From Pseudobdellovibrionaceae bacterium (GTDB taxonomy: Bacteria; Bdellovibrionota; Bdellovibrionia; Bdellovibrionales; JAMPXM01): a DNA stretch of 56,047 bases. The DNA lies in assembly GCA_021463345.1 (NCBI GenBank), contig JAJTYM010000023.1, positions 1-56,047 of the forward strand, in the 5' to 3' direction. Made by a program: the position numbers and the translations under genes. The first letter of the stretch is position 1. Every line of letters starts with the position of its first letter. The notes below the pieces were generated by a model. That model was not told where the DNA came from, did no database searches, and was given only the letters and a program-made list of their open reading frames with translations. This document shows positions 33,614-42,875 of this stretch, piece after piece.

Positions 33614-35172
33614 TTCCCGCCCCCTTCGCCCGCGGGTGATGGGCTCCCGACCCGGACAGCGGACGGGCCGAACCAAGGGGCGAAGCCGTCCGCCTCGAAA
33701 TAGGCGTACCCGCCCTGGTACGCGGCGCGGATGTCGAGCGGCCGCTTGAAATAGGTTTTCCGCAGCTTCTTCTCGATCGAGACGGCGTCGCTCCCGTCGG
33801 CGAAAATCACGTCGGCCAGCGGCTCGACGCCTTCGTCGTACGCGGCGAACTCCGCGCGCGGGAAACGGGCGAGCAACCACGGCAGCGGCCACGAGTCTTT
33901 GTTCAGCACCTGCACGCGCATCGCGCGCGCCTGCGGTTCCAGGGACGCGCGCCCTTCGAGGATGCGCATCACCTGCGGCACGTCCCGCGTCGTCTGAACG
34001 TAAACGTAGGGCTCGTCGGCGTTTTCGAAATCACGGAAACCGAGCCGCAACGCCGTCGCCAGGCTCGCGCTCAAAACGACCCCGGCCAGGACCGTCAGCG
34101 CGAGAGAGACCGCCTTCGGCGACTTCGGCCTCGTCTCGGCCATCAGGAAGCCGAACGCGAACGCGAGCGGCCAGACGAAGCCGATGATGCACCATGGGGT
34201 CTTGTACGGGATCAACGAGTAGGCCAGCCAGAGCCCGAAGCCGACGAGCGCGTACAAACGCATCCAGAGGGAGCCGAACAAGCACGCGACCGGCGACGCC
34301 GCGAGCGCCAAGAGCGCCGGCCACTCGTACCTCCACAGCAGCTCGACCCAGTAGAAAAACGGTTTCTCGTGCCCGGTCGCTCCGGTGCCGGTCTTCGCCC
34401 AGAACGCGAACGCCGCCAGCATGTCCCGGAGACCCCGCGGGAAAGCGAAGAATCCGCTGAAGAGCGCCGCGACCGCCGCGACCGCGATCAGACCCGCCCA
34501 CGCCCAAACGCCGCGACCGCCCGCCCCCAGCGGCGTCGGCCACGGCGCGCCCGAGCGGAGCGACGGCGGGAACGCCCGTTCGGACACCCGCAACATCGCC
34601 CACGCGATCGCCCACGTCCCGTAGAAGATGAAAAAGGTTTCCTTGGTGGCGAACGTGATCACGAAACTCGAGGCGAGCCAAGCGACGGCCCCGGCGCCGC
34701 CTTCCTTGTGCAAGCGCAGGAACCCGTAGCTGAACGCGAGTTGGCCGAAAATCAACAGCGTCTCATGGATCGCGTAACGCCCGTAGAACAGGAACGCGGG
34801 GCTCACGGCCAAGACGCCAGCGGCCCAGAACGCCGCTCGCCCCAGGTAACGGGCGTGCATCGCCGCAAGCGCCACGCCGCCCGCTGAAATCAATCCGGTC
34901 AGGAATCGAAACGTTTCGATGCCGCGGCCGAGAGCGAGTTCGGCGAGATGCAGCAGGTAAAAATACAAAGGCCCGTGAAAGTTAGTCGGATCGTAGCGGA
35001 AGTAACCGTTGCGCCAAATCTGATCCACGAAGTGGCCGTTGATGCCTTCGTCGAAGTGCGGCGCTTTCCATCCCAAAAACGCCAGGCGCGAGAGGAACGC
35101 GAAGACGATCGCGATCTTGACCGTTCGCGGCCAATCCCTCCACGACCCGTCTCCGTCCCGATGCCCCCTCAT
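33610..35172 (-). CDS. TIGR03663/Agl23-like membrane protein (GT-C, PMT-type)
   Basis: This 520-residue polytopic membrane protein has the features of the TIGR03663 family (flippase activity-associated protein Agl23) and the wider PMT/GT39 group. The N-terminal HFDEGINGHFVDQIWRNGYFRYDPTNFHGPLYFYLLHL at about 38-76 supplies the DE motif, and FYGRYAIHETLLIF is near 128. The C-terminal soluble domain has FADGSDAVSIEKKL. It likely transfers or handles a polyprenyl-linked sugar at the periplasmic face. It couples to the next membrane protein by ATGA. A plus-strand glycosyltransferase gene (GT2) diverges from it at 35416 and could supply the lipid-linked sugar. Confidence 0.8.
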   Translation of the reverse strand: MRGHRDGDGSWRDWPRTVKIAIVFAFLSRLAFLGWKAPHFDEGINGHFVDQIWRNGYFRYDPTNFHGPLYFYLLHLAELALGRGIETFRFLTGLISAGGVALAAMHARYLGRAAFWAAGVLAVSPAFLFYGRYAIHETLLIFGQLAFSYGFLRLHKEGGAGAVAWLASSFVITFATKETFFIFYGTWAIAWAMLRVSERAFPPSLRSGAPWPTPLGAGGRGVWAWAGLIAVAAVAALFSGFFAFPRGLRDMLAAFAFWAKTGTGATGHEKPFFYWVELLWRYEWPALLALAASPVACLFGSLWMRLYALVGFGLWLAYSLIPYKTPWCIIGFVWPLAFAFGFLMAETRPKSPKAVSLALTVLAGVVLSASLATALRLGFRDFENADEPYVYVQTTRDVPQVMRILEGRASLEPQARAMRVQVLNKDSWPLPWLLARFPRAEFAAYDEGVEPLADVIFADGSDAVSIEKKLRKTYFKRPLDIRAAYQGGYAYFEADGFAPWFGPSAVRVGSPSPAGEGGGK

Positions 35173-35415
35173 TCGAGCGGGCCGCCGTTTCGTTTCGGTC
35201 CGAACCGGAGCTCGATGTCAAAAGGCTCGCGCTCCACGTTCTCCGTTCCTCCTCAAATCAGCCCCGGCTCGACCTTGGTCGCCCCGCCCTCAACCCAGGC
35301 TGAAAGGAAACGGCGGCCCGCTCGCCCGAGGGGGCGCTTTGCCTATTTGTAAGGGGGAATGATTTGAAAGTCATGTCGCCGGGAGGAAATTCCGAAAACG
35401 GATCGAGGTGCGAAC

Positions 35416-36216
35416 GTGCCGAACCCCGCGTCGATCAGCCTGATCATCCCAGCGTACAACGAGGAGCGGCGCTTGCCCGTCTCGTTGCGCGATATCCGCG
35501 CGTTCTTCGGCGACCGCGTCCAGGACATCGAGGTCCTCGTCATCGTCGAGAGATCCACCGACGGCACTCTCGCCGCCGCGCGGGCCGCCGTCCAGGGAGA
35601 CCCTCGTTTTGAGATCGTCGACAACCAGGTCCACAAGGGCAAAGGCTACGCCGTCAGATGCGGCATGCTGCGGGCCCGGGGCGACGTCGTCATTTTCATG
35701 GACGCCGATCTCTCAACCCCCCTCGCCGAGGTCTACGCCTTTCTCGCCCACCTCTCGCAGCACCCGGACACCCACGTCGCCATCGGCAGCCGCGAACACG
35801 CGCGCAGCCGGATCATGCGCAAGCAAAGCTGGCTGCGCCGCAATCTGGGCCGCGGTTTCAACGCGTTCGTACAGAGCCTCACTCTCCGCGGGATCACCGA
35901 CACGCAATGCGGGTTCAAGGCGTTCCGCAAAGACGCGGCCCGGGAACTCTTCGGTCGCCAGACCGTCGACGGCTTCGCCTTCGACGTCGAGATCCTGATG
36001 CTCGCCCGGGAACTGGGTTACAAGATCGACGTGCTGCCCGTGAAGTGGGTCAACTCGCCGGACTCGAAAGTCCGGATCTGGATCGACCCGCTCAAGATGC
36101 TCTGGGATCTGCTGAAGATCCGCCACCGCGTTCGGCGCTCAATCCGAGCGAGACCGCCTTCTCCATCAGCCGCTGCATCTCCGAAACGAGAGACTTTACG
36201 CGGCCGGGCTCCTTGA
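35416..36216 (+). CDS. Family 2 glycosyltransferase (dolichyl-phosphate glucosyltransferase-like)
   Basis: This is a 266-residue GT2 enzyme of the DPM1/ALG5 type that makes polyprenyl-phosphate sugars at the cytoplasmic face. Motifs are ISLIIPAYNEERRLP (residues about 7-21), the nucleotide-sugar region with KGKGYAVRCGML, the DxD-type MDADLSTP (about 95-102) and DTQCGFKAFRKDAARELF. There is no obvious transmembrane tail. GTG 35416 has GAGG at seven bases. The last 125 bp overlap the 3' end of batD on the opposite strand, so the Arg/Pro-rich end (RARPPSPSAAASPKRE) may be a read-through extension. It is divergent from the Agl23-like gene. Confidence 0.88.
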   Translation: MPNPASISLIIPAYNEERRLPVSLRDIRAFFGDRVQDIEVLVIVERSTDGTLAAARAAVQGDPRFEIVDNQVHKGKGYAVRCGMLRARGDVVIFMDADLSTPLAEVYAFLAHLSQHPDTHVAIGSREHARSRIMRKQSWLRRNLGRGFNAFVQSLTLRGITDTQCGFKAFRKDAARELFGRQTVDGFAFDVEILMLARELGYKIDVLPVKWVNSPDSKVRIWIDPLKMLWDLLKIRHRVRRSIRARPPSPSAAASPKRETLRGRAP

Positions 36217-38059
36217 GTTCACCGATCATCCCCTCGGGCGCGAAGCTCAGCGCTTGAAAAGACTCCATGAGCTTCAGCACCGGCTCGCCGATCTCGCGGC
36301 GCACGCTGGGCGGAGCCTGGCGCATGAGTTTTTCGAGCTCTACGTTCGCCCCTCCCTGCCCCGAAACCTCGCCGAGCACGAAGTAAACCGTGTTGGTCAT
36401 CTCGGTGCCGACGCCGCGCCAGTCGCCGGCGGCGGCGCGCTCGTTCACCTTGCGGAAACGCGCCTGCAAGCGGCGGGCGAGATCGCGTTTGCGCTGGCCC
36501 CAACCGAGCTCCGCGCGCGCCTGGAGCAGAAGAGCGGACGCGACCAGGGCGAACGCGATCGAGACCGCGGCCGCCTGCCGCTCGGCCGGCCAGCTCCGGC
36601 CCGCGTCGTAATCGGCCGAGATCCCGGGCTCGCGACTCTCCGGCGTCTCCGCCTTGCCGTCGCCCAAGCGCCGCGGGTCGGCGGTGCCCGCCTTGCCGTG
36701 CGCCGCGCGCACGGTGATCGGTTGCGTCGCGGCCCTCACGTACTGGCCTTGAACCGGGTCGAAGAAACTCGCTGAAATCGGCGGGATCGTGATCTCGCCC
36801 GCCTGTTTGGGAACGATGAGCAAAGTGAAGTCGCGGTAGCTCGTCCCCGTGCGGAAGAACTTCGCGTCCTGCTGGGTCTCGTGCAGCTCGAGCGCCTCCG
36901 GAAGGTGGATCGGCGGCAGATCGATGCGCTTGGCGTTGCCTTTCCCCTCGAAGCGGATGCGGTACGCGAACGGCTCCCCCACCGAGACGTTCGGATCGTC
37001 GACGCGGGCTGAAACCTGGTAGTTCCCCACGGCGCCGGAGAAATCCTGCGGCCGCCCGTCCTTCGGCAGTTCCTTGACCTGGATTTTGACCGGCATCGAC
37101 GTCTTCGTGTACTGCCGCGCCTTCCCCCCTCCCAAGAACGCGGCCGGCGAATCGAAGATCGAACAACGCACTTTGTACTCGTCGATCACCGAAACGCCCG
37201 GCTTGATCGGGAAAAGCGCGAACGTCGCGAGCAGAGCCTTCCGGTAGGGCACCCCGTCGATGATCTCCTGCTGGAAATTGAGCTGCGTCGCGATCTCGAT
37301 GTCCTCCTTCCAAAACCCGCGCAATGAAGGGTACTTCAACGTGTCGAGATCGCGGATCTGCCCGCGCGTGTAAAGGTACCAGCTCGCCGTGATCTGCTCG
37401 TCCTGGTAGACGCTCGTCTTGTCGACCTCGACCTGCACGAAAAACGACTCGTTCGGGTTGTTGGGCCCGTTGCGGTAACCGTCGCCCGCCGGCGGCAGGA
37501 GCCCTTGACGGCGCAGAAGCTGCTCGAAGAGGTCATCCTCGTTGTCGAGATCCGGGAGACCGGGGGGCAGGACCGGCCGCCGATTGCGACCGCCCTGGTT
37601 CCCGCCGCCGCGAAGGTTGGGGGCCTGCCCCGAACCGCCCGGGAACACGTTCACCGACTGCGCTTTGGTGGAATAACGGCGGCCGTTCACCGTGACCTGC
37701 ACGGGGCCGATCGCGAGGCGCCCGTCCTTCTGCGGCTGCAGGACGTACTCGAACGTGTGCGCGACTTGCGTGACGTACTCGGGTCCGGCGGGGCCGAGGA
37801 CGATGTTCGACCTGGAGCCCATCGAGCGACCTTGCTTGATCACCGCGAAGTCGCGCAACTCGGGCAAGACGGGCGGCTCGAGCTCGATCTCCTCCTCGCT
37901 CGAGACCGTCACGGTCAGCGTCACCAAGTCGCCGGGATCCATCTGTTCCCGGTCGATCTCGGCCGAAACCGCGACCGCGGCGAGCGCCGGCAAGGGCGAG
38001 ATCGCCACGGAGCACATCAAAAAAGCCGCGAGCGCGGCGCGGGCGGACAGCCGTTTCAT
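36092..38059 (-). CDS. batD: BatD-like oxygen-tolerance protein
   Basis: BatD proteins are membrane-anchored, beta-sandwich-rich periplasmic partners of the BatA/BatB VWA proteins. The 655-residue product has a signal peptide (MCSVAISPLPALA). Ig-like repeats with the family start VSAEIDREQMDPGDLVTLTV lie at about 30, with LEPPVLPELRDFAVIKQGRS and later KTSVYQDEQITASWYLYTR. One transmembrane helix at about 490-512 (AVSIAFALVASALLLQA) precedes a cytoplasmic helical tail. ATG 38059 overlaps the batC stop (TGATG). The 3' end overlaps the convergent GT2 gene by 125 bp. It is last in the moxR-bat operon. Confidence 0.88.
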   Translation of the reverse strand: MKRLSARAALAAFLMCSVAISPLPALAAVAVSAEIDREQMDPGDLVTLTVTVSSEEEIELEPPVLPELRDFAVIKQGRSMGSRSNIVLGPAGPEYVTQVAHTFEYVLQPQKDGRLAIGPVQVTVNGRRYSTKAQSVNVFPGGSGQAPNLRGGGNQGGRNRRPVLPPGLPDLDNEDDLFEQLLRRQGLLPPAGDGYRNGPNNPNESFFVQVEVDKTSVYQDEQITASWYLYTRGQIRDLDTLKYPSLRGFWKEDIEIATQLNFQQEIIDGVPYRKALLATFALFPIKPGVSVIDEYKVRCSIFDSPAAFLGGGKARQYTKTSMPVKIQVKELPKDGRPQDFSGAVGNYQVSARVDDPNVSVGEPFAYRIRFEGKGNAKRIDLPPIHLPEALELHETQQDAKFFRTGTSYRDFTLLIVPKQAGEITIPPISASFFDPVQGQYVRAATQPITVRAAHGKAGTADPRRLGDGKAETPESREPGISADYDAGRSWPAERQAAAVSIAFALVASALLLQARAELGWGQRKRDLARRLQARFRKVNERAAAGDWRGVGTEMTNTVYFVLGEVSGQGGANVELEKLMRQAPPSVRREIGEPVLKLMESFQALSFAPEGMIGELKEPGRVKSLVSEMQRLMEKAVSLGLSAERGGGSSADPRAS

Positions 38060-38772
38060 CACCAGTCCTTTTCCTTGGGCGCGTCCTTGGAGCCCTCACG
38101 CTGGAATTTGGCCCGGATACTCTCCTCTTGGGCCCGGAGTTCGTCGAGGATGTTCTCAACGTCCTTTTTGCTCAGTTCCTGGCTTTTGAACGGGCGTGGC
38201 GTCGACCGCGGGTTCTGCCGGTCCTGATCCTGGTCCTGCTGCTGCTGGCCCTCGCCCTGTCCCTGCTGATCCTGGTTCTGCTTGTCGCCGGACGGCTGGT
38301 CCTGGTTGGCGTCGTTCCCCCCGCCGCCCTGGCCGCCGGCGATCAAGAGCTCGATGTTCGTCTTCGCTTCCTTGGAGTCGGGCGCGATCTCCAGGGCCTC
38401 TTGGTAAGTCGCGATCGCCTCATCGACTTTTTTTTGCATCGCCAGCGCGCTCGCCGCCTGGAAAAGCGCGAGGAACTTGGTCTGCGGGTCTTTGTCGGCG
38501 AGCTTGGCCGCCATCATCGACTCCTGATGCGCCTTCTCGTATTCCTTGTTCTCGAAAAACGTGCGCCCGAGATTGTAATGCACCTTCGGTTCGAACGGCA
38601 AGTCGCCCATGCCGCGGGCGAACCGATCGAACGCCTCGCTCCACTTCTTGTCGCGATAGCTCGAAACGCCCGAGTTGTTCTCCCGGATGCCGCGCAAGTC
38701 GAACGCGCGAGCGAGCGGCGGCGCCAGAGCGCACGCGATGAGGGTCGCGAGGATCGAACCGGTTTTCATCAT
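38059..38772 (-). CDS. batC: BatC-like TPR protein
   Basis: BatC is a periplasmic or membrane-associated TPR protein of the Bacteroides aerotolerance (Bat) system. The 237-residue product has a signal peptide (ILATLIACALAPPLARA) and two to three TPR units at about 30-150 (PKVHYNLGRTFFENKEYEKAHQESMMAAKLADKDP; AIATYQEALEIAPDSKEAKTNIELLI). An extreme Gln/Asp-rich linker follows (QDQQGQGEGQQQQDQDQD) and then a conserved-type tail, LSKKDVENILDELRAQE. The start is one of two adjacent ATGs overlapping the batB stop, with AGGTGA upstream. It lies between batB and batD, translationally coupled to both. Confidence 0.88.
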   Translation of the reverse strand: MMKTGSILATLIACALAPPLARAFDLRGIRENNSGVSSYRDKKWSEAFDRFARGMGDLPFEPKVHYNLGRTFFENKEYEKAHQESMMAAKLADKDPQTKFLALFQAASALAMQKKVDEAIATYQEALEIAPDSKEAKTNIELLIAGGQGGGGNDANQDQPSGDKQNQDQQGQGEGQQQQDQDQDRQNPRSTPRPFKSQELSKKDVENILDELRAQEESIRAKFQREGSKDAPKEKDW

Positions 38773-39836
38773 GATTCTTTCACCTCGAACCGCCCTCTCC
38801 ACAGGCGCCCATCGCCCTTGCGCTCACCAAGCAAGAGCTCCGCCAACGCCAAAAGGAAACCGGCGAGGAGGAACCCCTGGTACCTCTCGTCGTAATTCAT
38901 CTGCAGCTGGCTGTCGAACTCGGCCTTCTCGAGCTTGTCGAGATCGTCCTTGATCATCCGCATCTCCTTGCCGCCGAACGACGCCTGGAAAAAGCCCCCC
39001 TTGCCCGCTTCGGCGAGTTCCCGGAGCACGGTGCCTTTGGTGCGCGTGACGATCTCCTTTTGGCCGCGATCCTTCTTGTAGCCCTGTATGTAGCCGCGGT
39101 CGTCGCGGATCGGGATCGGGGCGCCGTGCTCGGTGCCGACCAGCAGAGAGAAAACGCGGATGCCGTCGCCGGCCATCTGGCGGGCTTCTTCCATGGCCCC
39201 CGGCTCGTGGTCCTCGCCGTCGGAAACGAGGAGCACGGCGCGCGTGACGCGAACGTCCTCGGCGGGGTCGACTCCGCCGCGCTCGAAAGCCCCACGCGCC
39301 TCGCGAAGCGCCTTGCGGAGGTCCGTGCCCTGGGTCTCGACCGAGATCGTCGACAGCCCGTCGATGAACATGCGCAGGGCGGATTTGTCGTTGGTGAGCG
39401 GCGAGACGGCGACGGCCGAGCCGGCGAACGCCACCAAGCCCACCTTGTCGCCCGAAAGCATCTCCAGGAGCCTCATGACCTCGACCTTCGCGAGTTCCAG
39501 GCGGCTCGGGCGGATGTCCTCGGCGAGCATGCTCGTCGAGACGTCGAACGCGATGACGAGCTCGATACCCTCGCTTTTCACTTTCTGCTCGCTCTGCCCC
39601 ATCTGCGGGCGGGCGAGCGCGAGAACGAAGAAAACCGCGGCGAGGCAGCGCAGCAGGAGCTTGAACCGGCGCCGGCCCGGCGAGACCGAAGCCGTCAAAA
39701 ACGGCGCGACCCGCGGGCCCAGGCTCCTCGCGAGCCTGCGGCGCGAGCCCGCCTCGAACGCGATGAACATCGCGATCATCAGCGGGACCAGCCAGAGCCA
39801 AGCGAAGGCCGAAGGTTCGGCGAAACGGAAACTCAC
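38769..39836 (-). CDS. batB: BatB-like VWA-domain membrane protein
   Basis: This is a 355-residue inner-membrane protein with two N-terminal transmembrane segments (WLWLVPLMIAMFIAF; LAAVFFVLALARPQMG). The periplasmic von Willebrand A domain has the MIDAS motif DVSTS (in LVIAFDVSTSMLAED, about residues 96-110), a conserved Thr (TQGTDLRKAL) and the third MIDAS position LVSDGEDHE. A C-terminal transmembrane helix follows (FLLAGFLLALAELLL). GTG 39836 overlaps the batA stop by four bases. Its role is as in BatA: a metal-dependent adhesion domain, probably for complex assembly in the envelope. Confidence 0.92.
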   Translation of the reverse strand: MSFRFAEPSAFAWLWLVPLMIAMFIAFEAGSRRRLARSLGPRVAPFLTASVSPGRRRFKLLLRCLAAVFFVLALARPQMGQSEQKVKSEGIELVIAFDVSTSMLAEDIRPSRLELAKVEVMRLLEMLSGDKVGLVAFAGSAVAVSPLTNDKSALRMFIDGLSTISVETQGTDLRKALREARGAFERGGVDPAEDVRVTRAVLLVSDGEDHEPGAMEEARQMAGDGIRVFSLLVGTEHGAPIPIRDDRGYIQGYKKDRGQKEIVTRTKGTVLRELAEAGKGGFFQASFGGKEMRMIKDDLDKLEKAEFDSQLQMNYDERYQGFLLAGFLLALAELLLGERKGDGRLWRGRFEVKES

Positions 39837-40840
39837 GGCGCCCTCCGCAGAACGGTCATGCCGAGCGCCTGCGCGAGCAGCCAGACCAAAACGCCCGCCC
39901 GCAGCCAGGGCGGGAAGAGCTCGGCATACTTCGTGTACTGGTTGACGTCGATCTTCGTGCGCTCAAGGCGATCGATCTCGTTGAAAACCCCGCGCAACGC
40001 GTTCGTGGTCTCCGCGCGCCAGTATTTGCCGCCGGTCTCCGTGGCGAGCTTGCCGAGCAGTTCGTCGTTCACGGTCGAGTGGATCGGCTGGTAGCGTTTG
40101 TATTTGCGCCCGAAGGCGTCCATGGACTCGATGGGCAACTGGGCCTCGCCGTCGCGACCGGCGCCGATCGTGTAGATGCGGATGCCGTAGCCTTTGGCGA
40201 TGTCGAGCGCGGTCTCGGGGTCGATCGTGCCCGAGTTGTTCTCGCCGTCCGTCAAGAGCACCAAGACGCGGGTTTTCGCCGTCGACTCGCGCAGCCGCGC
40301 GACCCCGTTGGCGAGCGCGACGCCGATCGCGGTTCCCATCTTCACGTTGCGCGAGATCCTCACCTCGGCGAGGGATTGCTGCAGGAGCTTGTAGTCGAGG
40401 GTGAGCGGCACGCGCGTATACGACTCGCCCGAGAACACCACGAGCCCGATGCGGTCGGAAACGCGCTTCTCGATGAACTCCTTGATCATGAGCTTGCACG
40501 ACTCCATGCGGTTGACCGGCTTCATGTCCTCGATGAGCATCGAGTCCGAGACGTCGAGCACCACCATGATGTCGATGCCTTCGACCGAGCGCTTGACCTT
40601 GGTGTCGGCCCTCTGGGGGCGCGCCAGGGCGACGACCATCAAAGAAAGCGCGGTCACGGTCAGGATCAGCGGCAAGAGCCTGAGCCGAGCGCGCCACCCG
40701 GCCGGGATGGCCTTGACGTGCTGGAGCGCGCTGAACGACAACGTCGGCCTCCGATGGCGGCGGCGCAGGTACAAAAGAACGAGCGCGCCCGCGAGCGGAG
40801 CGAACAGCAGGAACGCGAGCGGGGTCGCGATCGTCGTCAT
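39833..40840 (-). CDS. batA: BatA-like VWA-domain membrane protein
   Basis: This is a 335-residue paralogue of BatB. Two N-terminal membrane segments (LAFLLFAPLAGALVLLYL; LLPLILTVTALSLMVVALARP) precede a VWA domain with MIDAS DVSDS (IDIMVVLDVSDSMLIEDM, about 88-105), MGTAIGVAL and LLTDGENNSG. A short C-terminal membrane helix includes AGVLVWLLAQALGM. In studied organisms Bat proteins are linked to oxidative-stress tolerance and to MoxR AAA+ chaperones. The start overlaps the stop of the DUF4381-like gene (ATGA), and the end overlaps batB. Confidence 0.92.
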   Translation of the reverse strand: MTTIATPLAFLLFAPLAGALVLLYLRRRHRRPTLSFSALQHVKAIPAGWRARLRLLPLILTVTALSLMVVALARPQRADTKVKRSVEGIDIMVVLDVSDSMLIEDMKPVNRMESCKLMIKEFIEKRVSDRIGLVVFSGESYTRVPLTLDYKLLQQSLAEVRISRNVKMGTAIGVALANGVARLRESTAKTRVLVLLTDGENNSGTIDPETALDIAKGYGIRIYTIGAGRDGEAQLPIESMDAFGRKYKRYQPIHSTVNDELLGKLATETGGKYWRAETTNALRGVFNEIDRLERTKIDVNQYTKYAELFPPWLRAGVLVWLLAQALGMTVLRRAP

Positions 40841-41958
40841 GGCGAACGCCCTCCCCCGCCTGGGTTCCGGCCCTCGCCCCGATCCTCTCCCCTGCCGCCG
40901 ACCGGTTCAGCGCCTCGAGCGGCGCGGGCGCCGCGCCGCCAGAGGTCGACGTCGTCGGCGACTTTGCGGCAGAGCTCGACCAGCTGTTGACCATCGAGGG
41001 CCGAAAGCCGTTCGCGGGCTTTGATGCCCCTGTTCAACTCCTCCAGCGCGAGCCGGAGGTCCTTGTGGACGCTCCGGTGCAGGCGCCCATCCCGTTTTTT
41101 GACCTCGTTCAGGATGAGTTTGTCGCCCCACTGGAACGCGGGCACCGTGAACTCCCTCGCCAGGTACCAACGGAAATGGCGATTGAGCTCTTCCACGTAG
41201 CGGGCGGCGACCTCCGAGGTCCAATCCGCCGGTTTGTTCATCGGGAACTCGCGCGCCAGCAGACGCAAGTCCTTGTTGAACTGGTGGTACGGGCTCAGAG
41301 CCGTGCCGTGCCTCTGGAGTTCGGCCAGCAGCGTCCGGCGCTGCGAGCGGCGACGCACGAGAAAAAAGGCGACGGCGCCCAACGCCAGACAGACGGCGAC
41401 GACCGCGAGCCAAAGCCAAAGCGGCCAAAGGATCTTCACCGGATCCGGGGGGGAGTACGGTTTGCCCTCGGGGTTCTCCTGGGCGTCGATGGAACTCTCC
41501 AGGCGGAGCGCGACGCCCTGCAACTCGATCGAGCGCGTGCCGTCGGTGAGAGCGACGCCTTTGATCGGCCCCTCGCCGACCCGGTAGGAGGTCGCAGTGA
41601 ACACGCCCCTGTTCTCATCGAGCGACTGCACCCGCAGGAGGCGGAGCGAGTACTTCTCTTCCCGCGGGAGCCGCAGAGTGACCTTGCCGGCGTCGAGGGG
41701 GACCGTCGCGCCTTCGCACGTGAGCAAGAACTTTTCCCCGACCGTCAACGGCTTTTCGAGCGGCCCCGCGGCTCGCCCGTCCTCGCTGATCGCCTCGGTC
41801 CTGCAGACCCAAACCCCGTCCGCGGCTTGGTCCGCGGTTTGGTCCGCGGCTGACGTCTCCGCGGCTGACGCCTCGGTGGATCGCGGCGGCTGAGCTTCCG
41901 GCTCCATCGCCTCCATCGATCCTCCCTGCCGGGCCGGAGCCTGTGCGACGGACGTCAT
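40837..41958 (-). CDS. DUF4381-like membrane protein of the Bat operon
   Basis: This 373-residue protein begins with a low-complexity Ala/Thr/Asp region (about 15-50, AETSAADQTADQAADG). A beta-rich domain at about 55-175 is followed by one transmembrane helix (ILWPLWLWLAVVAVCLALGAVAFFLV, about 190-215) and a basic cytoplasmic helical domain (about 220-350). Position and topology match the DUF4381/BatE-like protein commonly found between DUF58 and batA in MoxR operons. The tail is Gly/Arg-rich. The start ATG overlaps the DUF58 stop (ATGA); the longer open frame to 42675 is noise inside DUF58. The function is unknown beyond the operon link. Confidence 0.75.
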   Translation of the reverse strand: MTSVAQAPARQGGSMEAMEPEAQPPRSTEASAAETSAADQTADQAADGVWVCRTEAISEDGRAAGPLEKPLTVGEKFLLTCEGATVPLDAGKVTLRLPREEKYSLRLLRVQSLDENRGVFTATSYRVGEGPIKGVALTDGTRSIELQGVALRLESSIDAQENPEGKPYSPPDPVKILWPLWLWLAVVAVCLALGAVAFFLVRRRSQRRTLLAELQRHGTALSPYHQFNKDLRLLAREFPMNKPADWTSEVAARYVEELNRHFRWYLAREFTVPAFQWGDKLILNEVKKRDGRLHRSVHKDLRLALEELNRGIKARERLSALDGQQLVELCRKVADDVDLWRRGARAARGAEPVGGRGEDRGEGRNPGGGGRSP

Positions 41959-42845
41959 CGCGCGCCTTTCATGCCGCTTTTGGAACGGAAGTAGGAGATC
42001 AGCGGCTGCGTGAAGTCGCCCTCGGTCATGACGTCGATGCGGTCGACGCCGGATTTCCTCAACTCCTTGTCGCGTTCGATCTTGACGCGCTTCATGTGCT
42101 CCTCGAACGCGCGGCGGAAAGCACCGGAACTCGTGTCGACGGTGAGCACTTCGCCCGTCTCGGGATCCCGCATGTCGACGAGGCCCAGGTCCGGAAGGCT
42201 CAGTTCCGCCGGATCCTGCACGACGCAGGCGATCGTGTCGTGCTTGCGCGAGAGCATGCGGAGCGAAGTCGAAAAAGGCGACGGGTCCTGGAAGTCGCTG
42301 AACACGAAGACGTTGGCGCGCTTTTTCAAGAACCCTTGCATGAAATCGAGCGCGGGCCCGATCTTCGTGCCAGCGGACCTGGGGCGATGGTAGTACAGGT
42401 CGCGCAGGATGCGCTGGATGTGGCCGCGCCCTTTCCGCGGGGGCACGAAGTGCTCGACCTGGTCCGAAAACAGCAGCAGCCCCACGTAGTCGTTGTTCTT
42501 GGCCGCCGAGAAACCGAGCAAGGCCGAGAGGTGTGTGACGACCTCGCCCTTGAAATTGTCCTTCGAGCCGAAGTCGAGGGAGCCGCTCACGTCGACGGCG
42601 AGCATGAGCGTGAGCTCGCGCTCTTCGTCGAATTTCTTTATGAACGTCTTGCCGGTGCGCGCCGTCACCGGCCACGAGATCGTCCGCACGTCGTCCCCGG
42701 GCACGTACTCGCGGAACTCGGCGAACGTCATCCCCTGACCGCGGAAGGCGCTATGGTACTGGCCGGCGAACAGGCTGTTCACGAGCTTGCGCGTGCTGAT
42801 TTCCAGCAGCTTGACCTTTTTCGCGATCTCCGGAGGCAATCCCAT
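41955..42845 (-). CDS. DUF58 protein of the MoxR operon
   Basis: This 296-residue cytoplasmic DUF58 protein is VWA-like. The hallmark block is FAEFREYVPGDDVRTISWPVTARTGKTFIKKFDEERE (residues about 41-77), which fits the R-x-Y-x-x-G-D-D-x-R-x-I-D/S-W pattern. A VWA-type MIDAS-like AVDVSGSLDFGS follows at about 82-93. DUF58 proteins partner MoxR ATPases. The gene starts 30 bp after moxR and overlaps the next gene by four bases, as usual in these operons. Confidence 0.93.
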   Translation of the reverse strand: MGLPPEIAKKVKLLEISTRKLVNSLFAGQYHSAFRGQGMTFAEFREYVPGDDVRTISWPVTARTGKTFIKKFDEERELTLMLAVDVSGSLDFGSKDNFKGEVVTHLSALLGFSAAKNNDYVGLLLFSDQVEHFVPPRKGRGHIQRILRDLYYHRPRSAGTKIGPALDFMQGFLKKRANVFVFSDFQDPSPFSTSLRMLSRKHDTIACVVQDPAELSLPDLGLVDMRDPETGEVLTVDTSSGAFRRAFEEHMKRVKIERDKELRKSGVDRIDVMTEGDFTQPLISYFRSKSGMKGAR

Positions 42846-42875
42846 CAGTTCCGCCCTTCGGGCCGGCGACGCCCG

